From Candidatus Cottocaccamicrobium excrementipullorum (GTDB lineage Bacteria > Bacillota > Clostridia > Lachnospirales > Lachnospiraceae): a stretch of DNA of 60,695 bases. Under the pieces are notes generated by a model. The model ran no database searches. It worked only from the letters and a program-made list of their open reading frames with translations, and had not been told where the DNA came from. The translations under genes were made by a program, and so were the position numbers. The stretch is from the NCBI GenBank assembly GCA_018713255.1, contig DVFL01000033.1:1-60695 (forward strand), in the 5' to 3' direction. Below are positions 29,608 through 37,530 of this stretch, piece after piece. Position 1 is the first letter of the stretch; each line of letters begins with the position of its first letter.

Positions 29608-29655
29608 AAAGAGAGTGCCTCTGGAGCAGGTAAGGCTCCGGGGCACTCTTCTTTT
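29608..29655 (-). terminator. Terminator of the repeat lipoprotein gene
   Basis: AGAGTGCC pairs with GGCACTCT with an inner GGAGC/GCTCC stem; on the minus strand CTCTTTATATTTT follows. Confidence 0.75.
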
Positions 29656-29683
29656 TCATGTTTCCATCTGATAATGATTTTCC

Positions 29684-30538
29684 CTAGTCGGCCAGTTCAA
29701 GCTCCTCTGCAACTGCTTCCCCATTGGTCAGGCTTCCGTTGTAGGTTAAAACAACCCTGTCTCCAGGAGCAATTTCTGAAACGTCCAGATCTTCTGTATT
29801 CTGGAAAGAAAACTCCTCTCCATTATCCGCTTCCAGAAGGATCGTTCCATCATCAGCAGACACAAAGGCCCCTTCCAAGGTCTTGTACGTAGCCGCAGCA
29901 TCGCCGGCAGCCTCCTCAGTAGTCACTCTTAAGGCCGTTCCCTCTTCTCCCTCCCCGGGCAGGGAACCAAGATAGGTAATTTCCACGTTCTCTCCTACCA
30001 CAATTCCGCTGTCTCCAGTAACTTTCTGAGCGATCAAGGTAGAAAAGTGATAGGTATTCCCGCTTTCCGCCTCCAGGGCAATGGTATTCATGGCGGCATC
30101 TGTAATTTCCCCGGCAATCACCGGATCCTGCTCACCCTCTTGAGCCGCAGAAGTCAGAATGTCGTAGGATTCGGCCTTTTTAATCTCCTGATCATCATCC
30201 ATAAAGGTTACCATAATCTGATCCCCTTCTCCCACTTCCAGGCTGCCTGCCGTATTTGCGTCAGCTAAATCGATTTGATATTCAAGATCATTCTGGCCGC
30301 TGAGGGTAATTACCGTATCTTCTACTCCCGTCACACGGCCAGTCACCGTTTTCTCTTCTGCTTCTTCCTCCGCCTGGCTGCTTTCTTTTGTCTCTGCTGT
30401 CTCCGTCTCCGCTGCGCTCTCCTGGGCAGTTTCCGTCTGGGTGCTGGGGACAGGGGCTGTCTCTGATTTTTTCTGGCCGCAGGCAGTAATACCTAACGCC
30501 ACACAGGCAGCCGCCAAAAACATATAATTTTTTCTCAT
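29684..30538 (-). CDS. Lipoprotein with three tandem beta-type repeats
   Basis: 284 residues. Signal peptide with lipobox ITAC (Cys20). Residues about 22-63 are a Ser/Thr/Glu-rich spacer (TETAQESAAETETAETKESS). The rest consists of three repeats of about 70 residues, each starting with a G.V.....TI.L....G..Y.F pattern and ending with G..V.(V/I)T(Y/F), for instance VTGRVTGVEDTVITLSGQ, IAGEITDAAMNTIALEAES and LEGAFVSADDGTILLEAD. These look like small OB-like or beta-barrel modules. No enzymatic residues are recognised; the protein probably lies on the outer face of the membrane. Its leader may hide the ribosome site (see the leader entry). Confidence 0.8.
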   Translation of the reverse strand: MRKNYMFLAAACVALGITACGQKKSETAPVPSTQTETAQESAAETETAETKESSQAEEEAEEKTVTGRVTGVEDTVITLSGQNDLEYQIDLADANTAGSLEVGEGDQIMVTFMDDDQEIKKAESYDILTSAAQEGEQDPVIAGEITDAAMNTIALEAESGNTYHFSTLIAQKVTGDSGIVVGENVEITYLGSLPGEGEEGTALRVTTEEAAGDAAATYKTLEGAFVSADDGTILLEADNGEEFSFQNTEDLDVSEIAPGDRVVLTYNGSLTNGEAVAEELELAD

Positions 30539-30547
30539 TACAATCGT

Positions 30548-30603
30548 CTCCTCGCGTTTAGTTTCAGGGATCAGCTAAAGAAAACCTTTTGATCCCCGCG
30601 AGG
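30548..30603 (-). promoter_or_regulatory. Leader hairpin that overlaps the ribosome site of the lipoprotein gene
   Basis: CCTCGCG (30550-30556) and GGGATCA (30567-30573) pair with the continuous strand TGATCCCCGCGAGG (30590-30603). On the minus strand the ribosome site AGGAG is at 30548-30552, so three of its bases lie in the stem. This could limit translation until the hairpin opens. No known riboswitch pattern was recognised. Confidence 0.5.
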
Positions 30604-30658
30604 AATATTCTACTACATATTCATTAAGAAAACGGAGGTAAATTTATTAAATTTGCCT

Positions 30659-31507
30659 TTATTTTCCATTAAGGCTTTTTCCCATTTTGGCAATGCTTCT
30701 TGTCACCAGCTCCTTAAACAAGGGCGCTACCCGGTCTGCCGTCTCCTGAACCTCTTTATGGCTTAATGGCTGGTCCGTCATTCCGCAGGCAAGATTGGAA
30801 ATACAGGAAATGCCGCAGATCTTATAGCCCATATGGTTAGCCGCCACGGCTTCGCAGGCAGTACTCATGCCCACAGCATCCGCCCCCAGTATCCGGCACA
30901 TTCTTACCTCTGCCGGACTTTCATAAGCTGGACCAGTAAGCTGCAGATAGACTCCTTCCTTCAAAGAAAGATTCATGGCTGCCGCGCTGTCCCGAATTAT
31001 CTGCTGAAGATCTTCATCATAAATATGACTCATATCGGCAAATCTCGGTCCCAGCTGATCCATGTTAGGCCCAATTAACGGCGAGGGAACAAAGCTGGAA
31101 ATCTGGTCGCGGATCAGCATAAAGTCCCCCGCTGCAAAATCAAAATTCACGCCGCCGGCAGCATTGGTGAGGAAGAGAATCTCTGCCCCCATCAGCCTCA
31201 TCAGACGCACTGGAAGAACTACATCACTGATGGAATATCCTTCATAGTAATGTACTCTTCCCTGCATCATTACCACCGGCGTGCCTTCGATATGGGTAAA
31301 AATAAAACGTCCTTTATGTCCCGGCACTGTAGAAACAGGGAATCCCTGGATCTCATGGTAATCAATCATTCCTTCTGCTGAATATCCGTCCGCATAATCT
31401 CCAAGGCCGGAGCCCAAAATCAATGCCACCTTAGGGGTAAATGGAATTTTTTCTTTGATGCTGTCATAGCAGCCCATCAGCTTCTCGTAAACGGGGTTCT
31501 TGCTCAT
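30659..31507 (-). CDS. Purine-nucleoside phosphorylase (trimeric, PunA type)
   Basis: 282 residues. The start MSKNPVYEKL at 31507 has AAGGAG 9 nt upstream. Motifs of the trimeric PNP family are seen in order: ALILGSGLGDYAD (phosphate loop), VPGHKGRFIF, MQGRVHYYEGY, FLTNAAGGVN, LTGPAYESPAEVRM, VGMSTACEAVAANHMGY and SCISNLACGM (base recognition Asn). It splits purine (deoxy)nucleosides with phosphate for salvage. It lies in its own unit behind a leader with a long hairpin. Confidence 0.93.
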   Translation of the reverse strand: MSKNPVYEKLMGCYDSIKEKIPFTPKVALILGSGLGDYADGYSAEGMIDYHEIQGFPVSTVPGHKGRFIFTHIEGTPVVMMQGRVHYYEGYSISDVVLPVRLMRLMGAEILFLTNAAGGVNFDFAAGDFMLIRDQISSFVPSPLIGPNMDQLGPRFADMSHIYDEDLQQIIRDSAAAMNLSLKEGVYLQLTGPAYESPAEVRMCRILGADAVGMSTACEAVAANHMGYKICGISCISNLACGMTDQPLSHKEVQETADRVAPLFKELVTRSIAKMGKSLNGK

Positions 31508-31561
31508 CGTTTTCTCTCCTTTATCTGTTCTCCAATTATTTTCTGGAATTTTCATGAAGTT

Positions 31562-31625
31562 GGGGTCCCAAGATCAAAAATCCGCTTGCAAGCAAGCTTG
31601 CATCGGATTTCCGATCTTTTGACCC
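31562..31625. repeat. Long imperfect hairpin in the PNP leader, possible interspersed repeat
   Basis: Nested pairs run from GGGTC (31563-31567) with GACCC (31621-31625), through AAGATC/GATCTT and AATCCG/CGGATT, to TTGCAAGC/GCTTGCA at the tip. The stem spans 60 bp with small bulges. It lies between a weak minus-strand promoter (extended -10 TGC-TATAAT at 31644-31649) and the PNP start. No T run follows, so it is not an ordinary terminator. Confidence 0.5.
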
Positions 31626-31695
31626 TGGTATCATTTTCATTTTATTATAGCATAATTTTGCCTGCTGAAAAAGGCCGGGACTGCTGCAAAAGAAT

Positions 31696-34600
31696 TTAAG
31701 AAGTTTTCTTTCTTTTCCTTCTCCAGAGAATCAACAAAAAAAACGCCGGAATGAGAAAAATCAAAGCCGCGCTGTAGATAATTAATACTTTCCTCAGTAT
31801 CCATGGGGAAGAGGGCGGATCTTGAGCAGCAGTTTCTTCCTGTGAGGTTTCTGGAATCACCACCTGATGAGAAACCGATTCTTTCTCTGAGACTGTTGTC
31901 TCATCTGCAGTTTCTCCCTGAAGCTGATAGACCGCCTGCCACTGCCGGCGGAGAGTTTCCGGATAGTCAATTTCCCCCGCAAATTCCCCTTGATAATCCT
32001 CTACCAGCTTTTCTCCTGCTGCTTTTGCCCTGCGGCAGCTTACTCCTTCTTCCAGGTAACTTTCTCCATTCCAGGTGATCTCCTGGATATGATACCGGTC
32101 GGGGCTGAGACCTGCTGCCGCCAAAATTTCTTCTTCGTAATTTAAGAGAACGTCCAGGTCACCTGGCAGGATCAGCTCGCCCAGAGCATATTGCTCTGAA
32201 CCATAATCATGGAACACCAGATCCAGAGAGAAGTCTGAAGACCATCTGGAGGAAACCCGCTGAAGTTCCTCCTGCCAAAGCCGCCCCTGCCCCTTACGGC
32301 CGTTCTCCTCATCCTCCTTCTCAACCGAAATAAACTTAGGAATCTGATTTTCCTCTTCAATCCCTGTAAACTCATAAAGCTTCTGCTCTTTTTCACTGGT
32401 TTGCGGGATTAAGATTTCCACCTGCCGGTAAAAATCCAGCTGGTAATTTCTTCCTGCCTCATCGGTATATTCTTTTTCCGGAACAAAAGCATCTCCCTGC
32501 TCCTCATCATAGGGGAAATACCGAATCAGGGAATCATCTTCTGCCCAATGTTTTCTCCCGGCTTCTGAAGGAGAGGCTCCATATGTTTTTCCCGCTCCGC
32601 CAAACAGCATTCCTGTCAGCACAATGCACAGCACCAGCAGCTGACCGCCCTTTCCGCCGCTTTTGCGCCGAAGCAGAACCAGCACAATGATCCCCAAAAC
32701 AGCGATTACTGCAGTAATCCCCAAAAAGCGGGCCATCATTCCCTGATCTCCTGTTTGAGGGAGATTTATCTTCCCATCCGGTGTCCCGATTTCCTCTTGC
32801 GCTCCTTTCTCCTGTCCAGCTGACCGCTGACGCTGGTACGTCACCGCAATCCATCCTGTGCTTACTGAAGGACTTTCTTCTGTCTGCACTGCCTGAGAGG
32901 GCACTGTCTCTTCCGTCCTTTCTCTCTCCCGGTCTCCTCCGCCTCCAGAATGTGAATGAGAGGGTTCCTCCGGCGAAGTCTCTTCCGGTGGGGTGTCCTC
33001 CGGCAAGGTCTCTTCTGGCGGAGTCTCTTCCGGTGGAGTCTCTTCTGGCGGAGTCTCTTCCGGCGGGGTCTCTTCCGGCGGGGTCTCTTTTGGCGGGGTC
33101 TCTTTTGGCGGTTCCTGGTAATTGTCCACCAGAAACACATGCAGCGAAGAGTCATCCGCAGATTCTGGAGAAAGGGGCGGCAGCTGGCTGGTCAGCCAGG
33201 TAAGCAGCCGCGGTGACCTGGTGCTTTTTTTCAGGATCTGGCTGCTGCTGGCCTTCTGTTCCATCACCGCCTGAGATGGGCTGGCCTGACGGCGCCTGGC
33301 GCTGCTGCTGCTGGCCGCCTGAACGAAAGTCCTGGTCTGAAGCGATCTTTCCAGGGATTCCTCCTTTTCTCCTTCCCCCTGAAGAGAAGAAACCAACACC
33401 GGTTCCAATTCCTGGTCTTCGGGAAGAAGGTACCCCTTCGGCGCCTGAACCTCCTGAAATGCGTACCCATACTTTAACCCGGCGAACTGCTGGAAAGCCA
33501 GATCCCGATCTGCTTTTAATGCTTCTTCTCCCCTTCCGTCAATCCGGTGAAAATCACAGGTATTTTCACATTCTTCCACCGCCTGCCGCCAAGCTTCCCA
33601 GGCCTCCGCCTCCAAAGTCTCCAGCTGTTCCTGAGAACTGCCCTCATATGTAATCTTCGGTTCTGGATGTCCGCCGCAGTAGGTTTTCTCGTACTGGTAG
33701 GTTTTTTTGTCTCTGTGAACAATCCGTCCTTCCTCATCCGTTATCTCCTGGGGACAGTGCTCCCGCCATCCCTCCCAGCCCTGGATTTGGCGGGGATCCA
33801 GAACAGTTCCTTCCAGCTGACGATCATCAAAAGCTTCCAAAATCTGAAATACTCCGCCGGAAAGAGGCTGTCCTGTCTCTCCATCCTGCTTTTTAATCTC
33901 CACTCCATAATCAACCTCAAATATTTCCTGATGCCGATAGCAGGATACCTGAGGAAGCTCCCAGGTTCCGGGATCCTCTGGTTTTTCCGGCACCATTAAC
34001 GAAAAGTAGCAGCTCCAGGGAAGGGTAATTTCCACTCCAGAAGCAAGATGCTGGAAAGTAGGATAATTAGAGGGAGAAACAATATAAATCAAGCCGATGG
34101 GCATCGCATCACCTAGGGCCGTTCCCTCCGGCGCCCTGCCAGAAACCAGTATTTGCCCTGGTTCAGGATCCTGAGCAGAAAAAATAATCTCATCCCCGTC
34201 CCATCCCCAGCTCCAGCCCTCCGGAAGGAAAAAACGGAATTCTTTCACCGCTTCATCTCTGTCTCCTAATGAAAAAACAGCCCGGCAGCTGCCGTCCTCC
34301 TGCCACTCTGCCTCCCATACCGGTGCCTGGTCTTCATATTTTGAGGCAAAGGCTGGAACATAAGGACTGTTATCTCCATAATATGCATCAATATCCTGGC
34401 AAATCTGCTGAATCATCGGCCGAGCCTGATCTACCAGCTCCTGGGCTGTCCATTGGTTCCAGTCTCCCACATGCTCATAAAGCACTTCCATCTCCCGGCA
34501 CAGTTTCTGGGTGTCTTCCCAGTTGCCCGTCTGAATTCCCCAGACTGCGGCCTGCCCCGCAAGATATTCTCCCGGGAGAAGATCTCCTTCCTGCCCTCTG

Positions 34601-35001
34601 CGAAGTCCGCAGCTTTGGAGAACCAAAGACACCAGCTCATACTGCTTTTTGGTAAAATAAATTTCATCCCCAAATTCCTCTGCCGTTTCACTTCCGGTCA
34701 GTCCTCCCACCAGGGCCTTATCCTTCTGCACGCAAAACATAGGAGTCCCGTCACTCTTTCTCCAATAAAAAATCCCCGTTCCAAGTCTCCTCTGAAAAAA
34801 TGTAAAATCATAATCTGCCATCATGCTTCCCTTCAGGGGCAGCTCAATGGAAAATTCTGCGGTCTGGGCATAACTGCCCGGCAGCGAAAAACTTAAACAG
34901 GAAACCAGGGTAAAAAACACAACCAAAATCCATGCCATCTTCTGCTTCATTCGTCTTCTGCGTTTTCCAACGGGTTTCTGTTTTTCTGTCTCCTGTTCCA
35001 T
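31696..35001 (-). CDS. Thioester/SpaA LPXTG adhesin fused to a second membrane-anchored ectodomain
   Basis: 1101 residues, ATG 35001 with AAAGGAG 6 nt upstream. Order: basic head and signal segment (to about 47); thioester-type domain with candidate bond-forming Cys90 (PMFCVQKDK) and Gln150 (AGQAAVWGIQTG); SpaA/Cna-B domain from about 364 (YGVEIKKQDGETGQPLSGGV, AFQEVQAPKGYLL, closing HVFLVDN) with two large inserts; Pro/Glu/Thr stalk 631-679 (PPEET repeats); sorting signal LPQTG at 747-751, hydrophobic segment and RRK. The frame then continues without a stop: a second hydrophobic segment (785-806), an acidic ectodomain of about 250 residues, a third membrane helix (1067-1092) and tail RRKRKK. 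A sortase would release the first half and leave the second in the membrane. Such an internal LPXTG is unusual; a fusion of two adjacent genes is the likely origin. Confidence 0.8.
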   Translation of the reverse strand: MEQETEKQKPVGKRRRRMKQKMAWILVVFFTLVSCLSFSLPGSYAQTAEFSIELPLKGSMMADYDFTFFQRRLGTGIFYWRKSDGTPMFCVQKDKALVGGLTGSETAEEFGDEIYFTKKQYELVSLVLQSCGLRRGQEGDLLPGEYLAGQAAVWGIQTGNWEDTQKLCREMEVLYEHVGDWNQWTAQELVDQARPMIQQICQDIDAYYGDNSPYVPAFASKYEDQAPVWEAEWQEDGSCRAVFSLGDRDEAVKEFRFFLPEGWSWGWDGDEIIFSAQDPEPGQILVSGRAPEGTALGDAMPIGLIYIVSPSNYPTFQHLASGVEITLPWSCYFSLMVPEKPEDPGTWELPQVSCYRHQEIFEVDYGVEIKKQDGETGQPLSGGVFQILEAFDDRQLEGTVLDPRQIQGWEGWREHCPQEITDEEGRIVHRDKKTYQYEKTYCGGHPEPKITYEGSSQEQLETLEAEAWEAWRQAVEECENTCDFHRIDGRGEEALKADRDLAFQQFAGLKYGYAFQEVQAPKGYLLPEDQELEPVLVSSLQGEGEKEESLERSLQTRTFVQAASSSSARRRQASPSQAVMEQKASSSQILKKSTRSPRLLTWLTSQLPPLSPESADDSSLHVFLVDNYQEPPKETPPKETPPEETPPEETPPEETPPEETPPEETLPEDTPPEETSPEEPSHSHSGGGGDRERERTEETVPSQAVQTEESPSVSTGWIAVTYQRQRSAGQEKGAQEEIGTPDGKINLPQTGDQGMMARFLGITAVIAVLGIIVLVLLRRKSGGKGGQLLVLCIVLTGMLFGGAGKTYGASPSEAGRKHWAEDDSLIRYFPYDEEQGDAFVPEKEYTDEAGRNYQLDFYRQVEILIPQTSEKEQKLYEFTGIEEENQIPKFISVEKEDEENGRKGQGRLWQEELQRVSSRWSSDFSLDLVFHDYGSEQYALGELILPGDLDVLLNYEEEILAAAGLSPDRYHIQEITWNGESYLEEGVSCRRAKAAGEKLVEDYQGEFAGEIDYPETLRRQWQAVYQLQGETADETTVSEKESVSHQVVIPETSQEETAAQDPPSSPWILRKVLIIYSAALIFLIPAFFLLILWRRKRKKTS
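32965..33111 (-). repeat. Tandem 15-bp repeat coding for the PPEET stalk
   Basis: Nine to ten copies of a five-residue unit (PPKET, then mostly PPEET, then PPEDT/SPEEP). The near-identical central DNA copies make this tract prone to changes in copy number. It would hold the adhesin head away from the wall. Confidence 0.85.
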
Positions 35002-35197
35002 ACACGCTCCTTTCCCCGAAACAAACCGCAGGCATCCTGACAGTGGGTCGTCATAAAACTATTCAATTTTCAAGGTACTTGTCCGATCGTGGGACCTTTA
35101 ACCATAAGTGCGCCTAAGGCGCCCATCAGGGAAATTGCCGATTCAGAACGAACCGGTTTCCGGCTATGCCGGGGCAATATAAGAACGATACTGCCAC
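35002..35197 (-). ncRNA. Structured leader RNA of the adhesin gene with an rRNA-spacer-like motif
   Basis: Downstream of a strong promoter, about 195 nt of leader can form at least four hairpins (plus-strand positions): 35160-35172 (CCGGC/GCCGG), 35138-35156 (beside it, with a possible closing helix 35135-35139/35173-35177), 35110-35122 (GCGCC/GGCGC), and 35081-35095 (GTCC/GGAC). Next, at 35059-35076, the RNA reads ACCUUGAAAAUUGAAUAG, resembling the boxA-like segment before 23S rRNA in Firmicutes. The gene's ribosome site follows about 50 nt later. No known riboswitch consensus was recognised, so the type is unassigned. Confidence 0.55.
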
Positions 35198-35203
35198 AAA
35201 GAT

Positions 35204-35232
35204 ATTATATCGCCCTTGTTAAAGATTTGCAA
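35204..35232 (-). promoter_or_regulatory. Promoter of the LPXTG adhesin gene
   Basis: TTGCAA (35227-35232), 17-nt spacer, TATAAT (35204-35209). Confidence 0.85.
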
Positions 35233-35270
35233 GACATTTTTCCATTTTCTTCCATTTTCCTTTGCTGAGA

Positions 35271-35305
35271 GCGGGTGCATAATCCTTCAAAACCGGCGCA
35301 CCCGC
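35271..35305 (-). terminator. Possible terminator of the deacetylase gene
   Basis: GCGGGTGC (35271-35278) pairs with GCACCCGC (35298-35305), just before the adhesin promoter. The U-tract is poor. Confidence 0.45.
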
Positions 35306-35336
35306 CCCTGCTAAATCCAGCAAAAAGCAGAAAGCC

Positions 35337-36533
35337 TTATGAACCAGGAGAAAACTTCCGATACAACCGGCCAGGCATCATTCCTCCGCGAAAGGAAGCC
35401 AGCTCGCTTACCGTCACCAGCTGGAACCCTTTTTCTTTAAGAGCGGGAATAATCACCGCCGCCGCGTCCGCTGTCGAGGGATAGATATCATGCATCAACA
35501 CAATATCGCCATCCTTTACCTGGCTTAATACGGTTTCCACAATTTTCCCGGCATCTCTGTTCTGCCAGTCTTTTGTATCCACAGACCAGAGAACAGCTGG
35601 AAACCCCATAGTTTCCAGCATAGTCAATGCCTGCCTGTTCGTCTTTCCTCCTGGCGGTCTGACCAAAACAGGAAGCACTCCGCAGGCATCCAGCACCGCC
35701 TGGCTGGCAGCGCCGATCTGCTGCTGCATCCTTTCCCGTCCCAGACTGCTTAGATATTGGTGATCATAAGTATGGTTCGCCACCTGACAGCCTTGAGCTA
35801 CCATTTGATTCACCGTATCCTCATTCGCCTTCACCCGGTTTCCAATCATAAAGAACGTGGCTCTGCCTCCTGCGTCCCGCAAATATCCTAAAATCCGGTC
35901 AGTCACTGACGCTCTGGGGCCATCATCAAAGGTAAGTGCCACCATGGGGCGGTCAGGATCTACAGGATCCGCCCATGAAGGCTGAGCCGGCTCAGGGTCC
36001 GCCGGAGGCTCCATTCCTTTCTTCTGAAGTACTGCCTGGACACCGCTGATCCACTGCCCCTGTCCTGAGATTCCTGTTTCCCTTCCATTCGACGTCCAGG
36101 GGAGCCATCCGCCATTTTGGAAAACCCGGTAGTATAAGTCATATTCCTGAGCAATCTCCCCGGTCAGACTCATCCGAATCCCTTCCAGAGGTTTTTCCTC
36201 TTCCCAGGCGGCCTCCATCTCCCCTTGAAGGGTCTGCTGCACCTTAAGCGATTCCTCAGAAACCGCCGCAGCTTTTTCCCATTCTTGTCCTGTCGTGCTG
36301 AGATAAACAGAAACCTCGCCAGATTTTTCCTTCGGTCCATTCACCAGCCAGACAGACAAATCCGTCAAATACCCCTGACCGCTGAGGCAGGGGGAATGAG
36401 CATTGCAGGTCTCAGACCATCCTTCTTCACAGAATTTTCCCTGATAGCTTACCGCCAGAGGCTCCTCTCCCGTCAGGCCGGATGCCAGAAAACTAAATAC
36501 TAGAGAAAAAAATAAAGCCGCAGCATATTTCAT
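35337..36533 (-). CDS. ChW-repeat polysaccharide deacetylase (NodB domain)
   Basis: 398 residues. The start MKYAAALFFSLVFSFLASGL at 36533 gives a signal peptide; the ribosome site is weak (GGGA). Residues about 25-190 hold two degenerate ChW-type (clostridial hydrophobic Trp) repeats, the second clear: GGWLPWTSNGRETGISGQGQ then WISGVQAVL. Residues about 205-390 are a NodB deacetylase: VALTFDDGP, zinc His pair in NHTYDHQYLS, RPPGGKTNRQ, DTKDW and IVLMHDIYPST. All five catalytic motifs are present, so it should be active, probably on peptidoglycan (PdaA/PgdA-like) or another wall glycan. It adds to the wall-surface theme of the window. Confidence 0.87.
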   Translation of the reverse strand: MKYAAALFFSLVFSFLASGLTGEEPLAVSYQGKFCEEGWSETCNAHSPCLSGQGYLTDLSVWLVNGPKEKSGEVSVYLSTTGQEWEKAAAVSEESLKVQQTLQGEMEAAWEEEKPLEGIRMSLTGEIAQEYDLYYRVFQNGGWLPWTSNGRETGISGQGQWISGVQAVLQKKGMEPPADPEPAQPSWADPVDPDRPMVALTFDDGPRASVTDRILGYLRDAGGRATFFMIGNRVKANEDTVNQMVAQGCQVANHTYDHQYLSSLGRERMQQQIGAASQAVLDACGVLPVLVRPPGGKTNRQALTMLETMGFPAVLWSVDTKDWQNRDAGKIVETVLSQVKDGDIVLMHDIYPSTADAAAVIIPALKEKGFQLVTVSELASFRGGMMPGRLYRKFSPGS

Positions 36534-36564
36534 GTTGATTGTCCCATCATTCCAGAAGATAAAC

Positions 36565-36593
36565 TTGTAAGATTTCCGGTTTTCTGCTATGCT
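36565..36593 (+). promoter_or_regulatory. Promoter of the Ig-like membrane protein gene
   Basis: TTGTAA (36565-36570), 17-nt spacer, TATGCT (36588-36593). Confidence 0.65.
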
Positions 36594-36653
36594 AGAGCAT
36601 ATTTCAACTAGCACATCAAACAGCCCTGCTGACTGATTAATAAGGAGGTTTTC

Positions 36654-37493
36654 ATGGACAGAGCAAATCAGTCCCGTTCCCGGAACGCCCGCCGAATGCG
36701 GCCTGGAAGAAAAACAGGGAAGGGCAGAGAAAGGCTGCACGTTTTTCTGGTTTACGTGATTCCTTTTCTGCTCATCAACAGCATCCTTTTTATTCTGGTA
36801 GCCGCAAGACCTCATATTACTATATATGCGGAAGGCACATCCGATTATAAGAGCACAACAGTTACTGTACAGGTAAATTCACTCCTCCCTCTGACAGAAT
36901 TTACTTCTACCCAGGAGGATTCTCCGCTTGAACTTACCCAGACCGGCAAAGGAGAATATACGGCTCAGATTACCAAAAACGGAGTGATCGAAATTTATGT
37001 AAAAAGCATTAACGGCATGACCGCCAGGCAGTATGAACACATTAATATTCTGGACGATACCGCCCCGCTGGTGGGGGAACAGTACTCCATTGAAGATGGA
37101 ATCCTCACCTTGACCCTGGAAGACAGCCAGTCCGGCCTGGACCAAAAGTCAGTTTATGCCACCAACGATGCCGGAGAAACCATTCTCCCCTCCTCCTATG
37201 ACGAAGCTGCCGGAAGGTTTACCTTCCAAATGGGGGAACAAACTTTATACATTCACGCTTCTGATCTGGCTGGAAACGCTATGCAGGCCACCTTCAGCAC
37301 TCACATGGAAACTCTGGATCCAGAAGGACAGCCTGTGGAAGAAGAGTCCTGGGCGGAAGACCAGCAGGCAGCACAGCAGAATACCAGCGAAGCTGACCTG
37401 GAGGAGAACTCTCCTGAAGAATCTCAGCCAGAAAGTTCCCATCCTGCAGAAACTCAGGAATCCGCTGCCATCTATATTGATACCCAGCATTAA
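36654..37493 (+). CDS. Single-pass membrane protein with Ig-like extracytoplasmic domain
   Basis: 279 residues, ATG 36654 with AAGGAGG 7 nt upstream. A strongly basic head (RSRNARRMRPGRKTGKGRER) precedes one membrane helix (VFLVYVIPFLLINSILFILV). Outside are two beta-sandwich-like stretches; the second, DDTAPLVGEQYSIEDGILTL, ...DSQSGLDQKSVYATNDAG and HASDLAGNAMQATFSTHM, looks like bacterial Ig-like repeats with the typical DTAP start and D.AGN end. The last 60 residues are an acidic, Gln/Ser-rich disordered tail. Function unknown; divergent from the deacetylase gene. Confidence 0.8.
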   Translation: MDRANQSRSRNARRMRPGRKTGKGRERLHVFLVYVIPFLLINSILFILVAARPHITIYAEGTSDYKSTTVTVQVNSLLPLTEFTSTQEDSPLELTQTGKGEYTAQITKNGVIEIYVKSINGMTARQYEHINILDDTAPLVGEQYSIEDGILTLTLEDSQSGLDQKSVYATNDAGETILPSSYDEAAGRFTFQMGEQTLYIHASDLAGNAMQATFSTHMETLDPEGQPVEEESWAEDQQAAQQNTSEADLEENSPEESQPESSHPAETQESAAIYIDTQH

Positions 37494-37530
37494 TGGGCGT
37501 ACAGAAAAAACGCCGCTGCCATCCTGAAAT

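Larger units (their letters stand above)
29282..29683. other. Intergenic region with several hairpins, no gene seen
   Basis: Contains the cyclophilin promoter, a leader hairpin ACAAGAAA with TTTCTTGT (about 29318-29338), an AT-rich hairpin ATAACAAAA (29497-29505) with TTTTGTTAT (29520-29528), and a neat 8-bp stem GCTGATTA-GAAA-TAATCAGC around 29568-29587, before the lipoprotein terminator. No open reading frame with a ribosome site was found. Confidence 0.5.

Noticed and set aside
31517-31650. Purine riboswitch before the purine nucleoside phosphorylase gene
   Set aside because: The conserved TATA-P1 and loop-loop sequences are not present; only a long simple hairpin is seen.
31696-32630. 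Separate gene for the C-terminal half of the adhesin from an internal GTG
   Set aside because: The only candidate start (VLCIVLTGML) lacks a basic head and has a ribosome site at a poor distance; the frame is open through the junction. It remains an alternative if a sequence error exists.
32965-33111. CRISPR-like tandem repeat
   Set aside because: The unit is 15 bp without spacers and is in frame, coding for the PPEET stalk.
35002-35197. Leader of the adhesin gene as a c-di-GMP-I (GEMM) riboswitch
   Set aside because: The core GGGCAAACC and GNRA tetraloop/receptor pattern are missing, although surface-protein genes often have this riboswitch.
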